Of a stretch of 64,000 nt of DNA, positions 63,401 through 64,000 are shown one piece after another (position 1 is the stretch's first letter; the number at the start of each line of letters is the position of its first letter). The notes below the pieces were generated by a model, which saw nothing but the letters and a program-made list of their open reading frames with translations, was not told where the DNA came from and did no database searches. Made by a program: the position numbers and the translations under genes. Source of the stretch: Elymus sibiricus. Taxonomy: Eukaryota > Streptophyta > Magnoliopsida > Poales > Poaceae. Location: contig CM077673.1 in assembly GCA_039707655.1 (NCBI GenBank), forward strand, positions 754,001-818,000, written 5' to 3'.

Positions 63401-64000
63401 GAAAGGGCATTCCTGGCATCGGTCAATATATATGTGGAAAAAATATCTCCACTATCGAGGACACAAAATTTCGAGGCGGTGAGGCAAAAAGCGTCACGGG
63501 AAAATGAAGTTCTTTCAAGGACTGCCATAAAATGGACCGGTGTTCACTAAAACGGACATAACTTTGTCATTCGGTGTCCGTTTCGGACCGAGAAGTACTC
63601 AAAATACTCGCGGCGAGCATGTGAATCCAGAACATACTCCCCGCTTGCGCCAGGATGCCTGGAGTACCCTCAAATTCAGCCTTAAGCAGGACTTTTTGGG
63701 CCTGAAAGTCAAAGAACATCATTCGCCGCTGTTTTCGGACAAGTTTCTGAACCCATTGGCCCTTCCTTTTGAAGGAAATTCAAGAGATTACGTTGATTAT
63801 AGACATTAGCCCCCCTGGTAGGGGCAAACGTAGCTTTCTACAGATGCTCTATGATCCGAGCAATCCCATTTGGCCGTAAATTCAAGAAAATCCAGCGGCT
63901 ATATGCCTTATTCTCCTTGTTTTCGCCGTGTGACATGCTGTAACTTATGTGTGTGACAGCCAAGAATGAAAGGGCATTCCTGGCATCAGTCAATATATAT
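54457..64000 (+). repeat. Homogeneous 5-mer higher-order repeat (2835 bp)
   Basis: Units end at 55023 (B), 55590 (C1), 56157 (C2), 56723 (A/B), 57290 (C1), 57857 (C2), 58424 (A), 58991 (A'), 59559 (B), 60126 (C1), 60692 (C2), 61259 (A), 61826 (A'), 62394 (B), 62961 (C1), 63528 (C2), and an A monomer cut by the window end. The full 5-mer C1-C2-A-A'-B occurs at 56724-59559 and 59560-62394 with about half a dozen differences visible by eye. C1 has CACGAGTACTT, CACCATAATGCC and GGGCGTGAAAG. C2 has TTTTGTAGGAAATTC. A and A' have GAACATACTCC, with GTATACTC in the two complete copies. Confidence 0.9.

Larger units (their letters stand above)
1..64000 (+). repeat. 567-bp satellite DNA array (entire window)
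   Basis: Every part of the window belongs to one head-to-tail tandem repeat. The landmark GGACTGCCAT (or a one-base variant) recurs from 53 to 63528 at steps of 565 to 568 bp, with two short units caused by deletions. That is 112 complete units averaging 566.7 bp. All units have the same orientation, and no unique, transposon-like or gene-like sequence interrupts them. Base composition by eye is in the mid-40s percent GC. The strand given is arbitrary. Long tandem arrays of this kind are known from eukaryotic centromeric, pericentromeric and subtelomeric heterochromatin; a plant origin is my inference from the general style of the sequence. Family identity is not established. Confidence 0.98.

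Noticed and set aside
1..64000. CRISPR array or bacterial repeat.
   Set aside because: The period is about 567 bp with no short direct repeat and unique spacer structure; successive units are homologous over their entire length.
1..64000. Transposable elements, long terminal repeats or rDNA spacer subrepeats.
   Set aside because: No terminal repeats, target duplications, polyprotein frames, rRNA or tRNA sequence were seen. Subrepeats of an rDNA spacer would be flanked by rRNA genes, which do not occur in 64 kb.

Overview
The whole 64 kb window is one uninterrupted tandem satellite DNA array. A monomer of about 567 bp is repeated head to tail, always in the same orientation. I located 113 copies of one landmark (the end of the conserved GGACTGCCAT segment), from position 53 to 63528. 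This gives 112 complete monomers with a mean length of 566.7 bp, plus 53 bp of a monomer at the left edge and 472 bp at the right edge. I see no protein gene, RNA gene, transposon, CRISPR array or unique sequence. The many short open reading frames are frame artefacts of the repeated unit: they lie on both strands, overlap one another, and recur every 567 bp.

The organism is a eukaryote, most likely a plant. Homogeneous monomers of several hundred bp in higher-order repeats are typical of centromeric, pericentromeric or subtelomeric heterochromatin. The stretch around GGTCATAACTTTGTCATTCG followed by GTCCGTTTCGGAC has the general look of many plant satellites. The period resembles the sizes I recall for wheat CentT566 and rye pSc250, but that is agreement in length only; I could not compare sequences. 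The species and chromosomal position are therefore unproven.

There are three monomer classes, A, B and C, told apart by linked variants. The basic higher-order repeat is a B-C-A trimer of about 1701 bp. Recombinant monomers (5' half A, 3' half B; written A/B) shorten it to A/B-C dimers of 1134 bp. Trimers and dimers combine into 5-mers (about 2.84 kb), a 7-mer (3969 bp) and an 11-mer block repeated 13 kb away.

Layout: 1-6292 B-C-A trimers; 6293-9127 dimers ending in an A/C hybrid; 9128-10829 one A-B-C set; 10830-14232 divergent block 1; 14233-19318 trimers with a local two-monomer duplication; 19319-22720 dimers; 22721-26102 a B-C-A/B-C-A pentamer followed by the next B; 26103-30069 a duplicated trimer; 30070-36308 a duplicated 5-mer; 36309-44246 a mosaic 7-mer duplication; 44247-49350 divergent block 2, whose 46515-49350 part matches block 1 about 35.1 kb away; 49351-54456 a 2837-bp 5-mer repeat; 54457-64000 a very homogeneous 2835-bp 5-mer repeat.

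Nothing here works together as genes. The content is structural: repeat units carrying four short dyad symmetries per A monomer, shaped by unequal crossing-over and conversion. The most interesting signal is the hierarchical, rule-governed monomer order and the recoverable recombination junctions.
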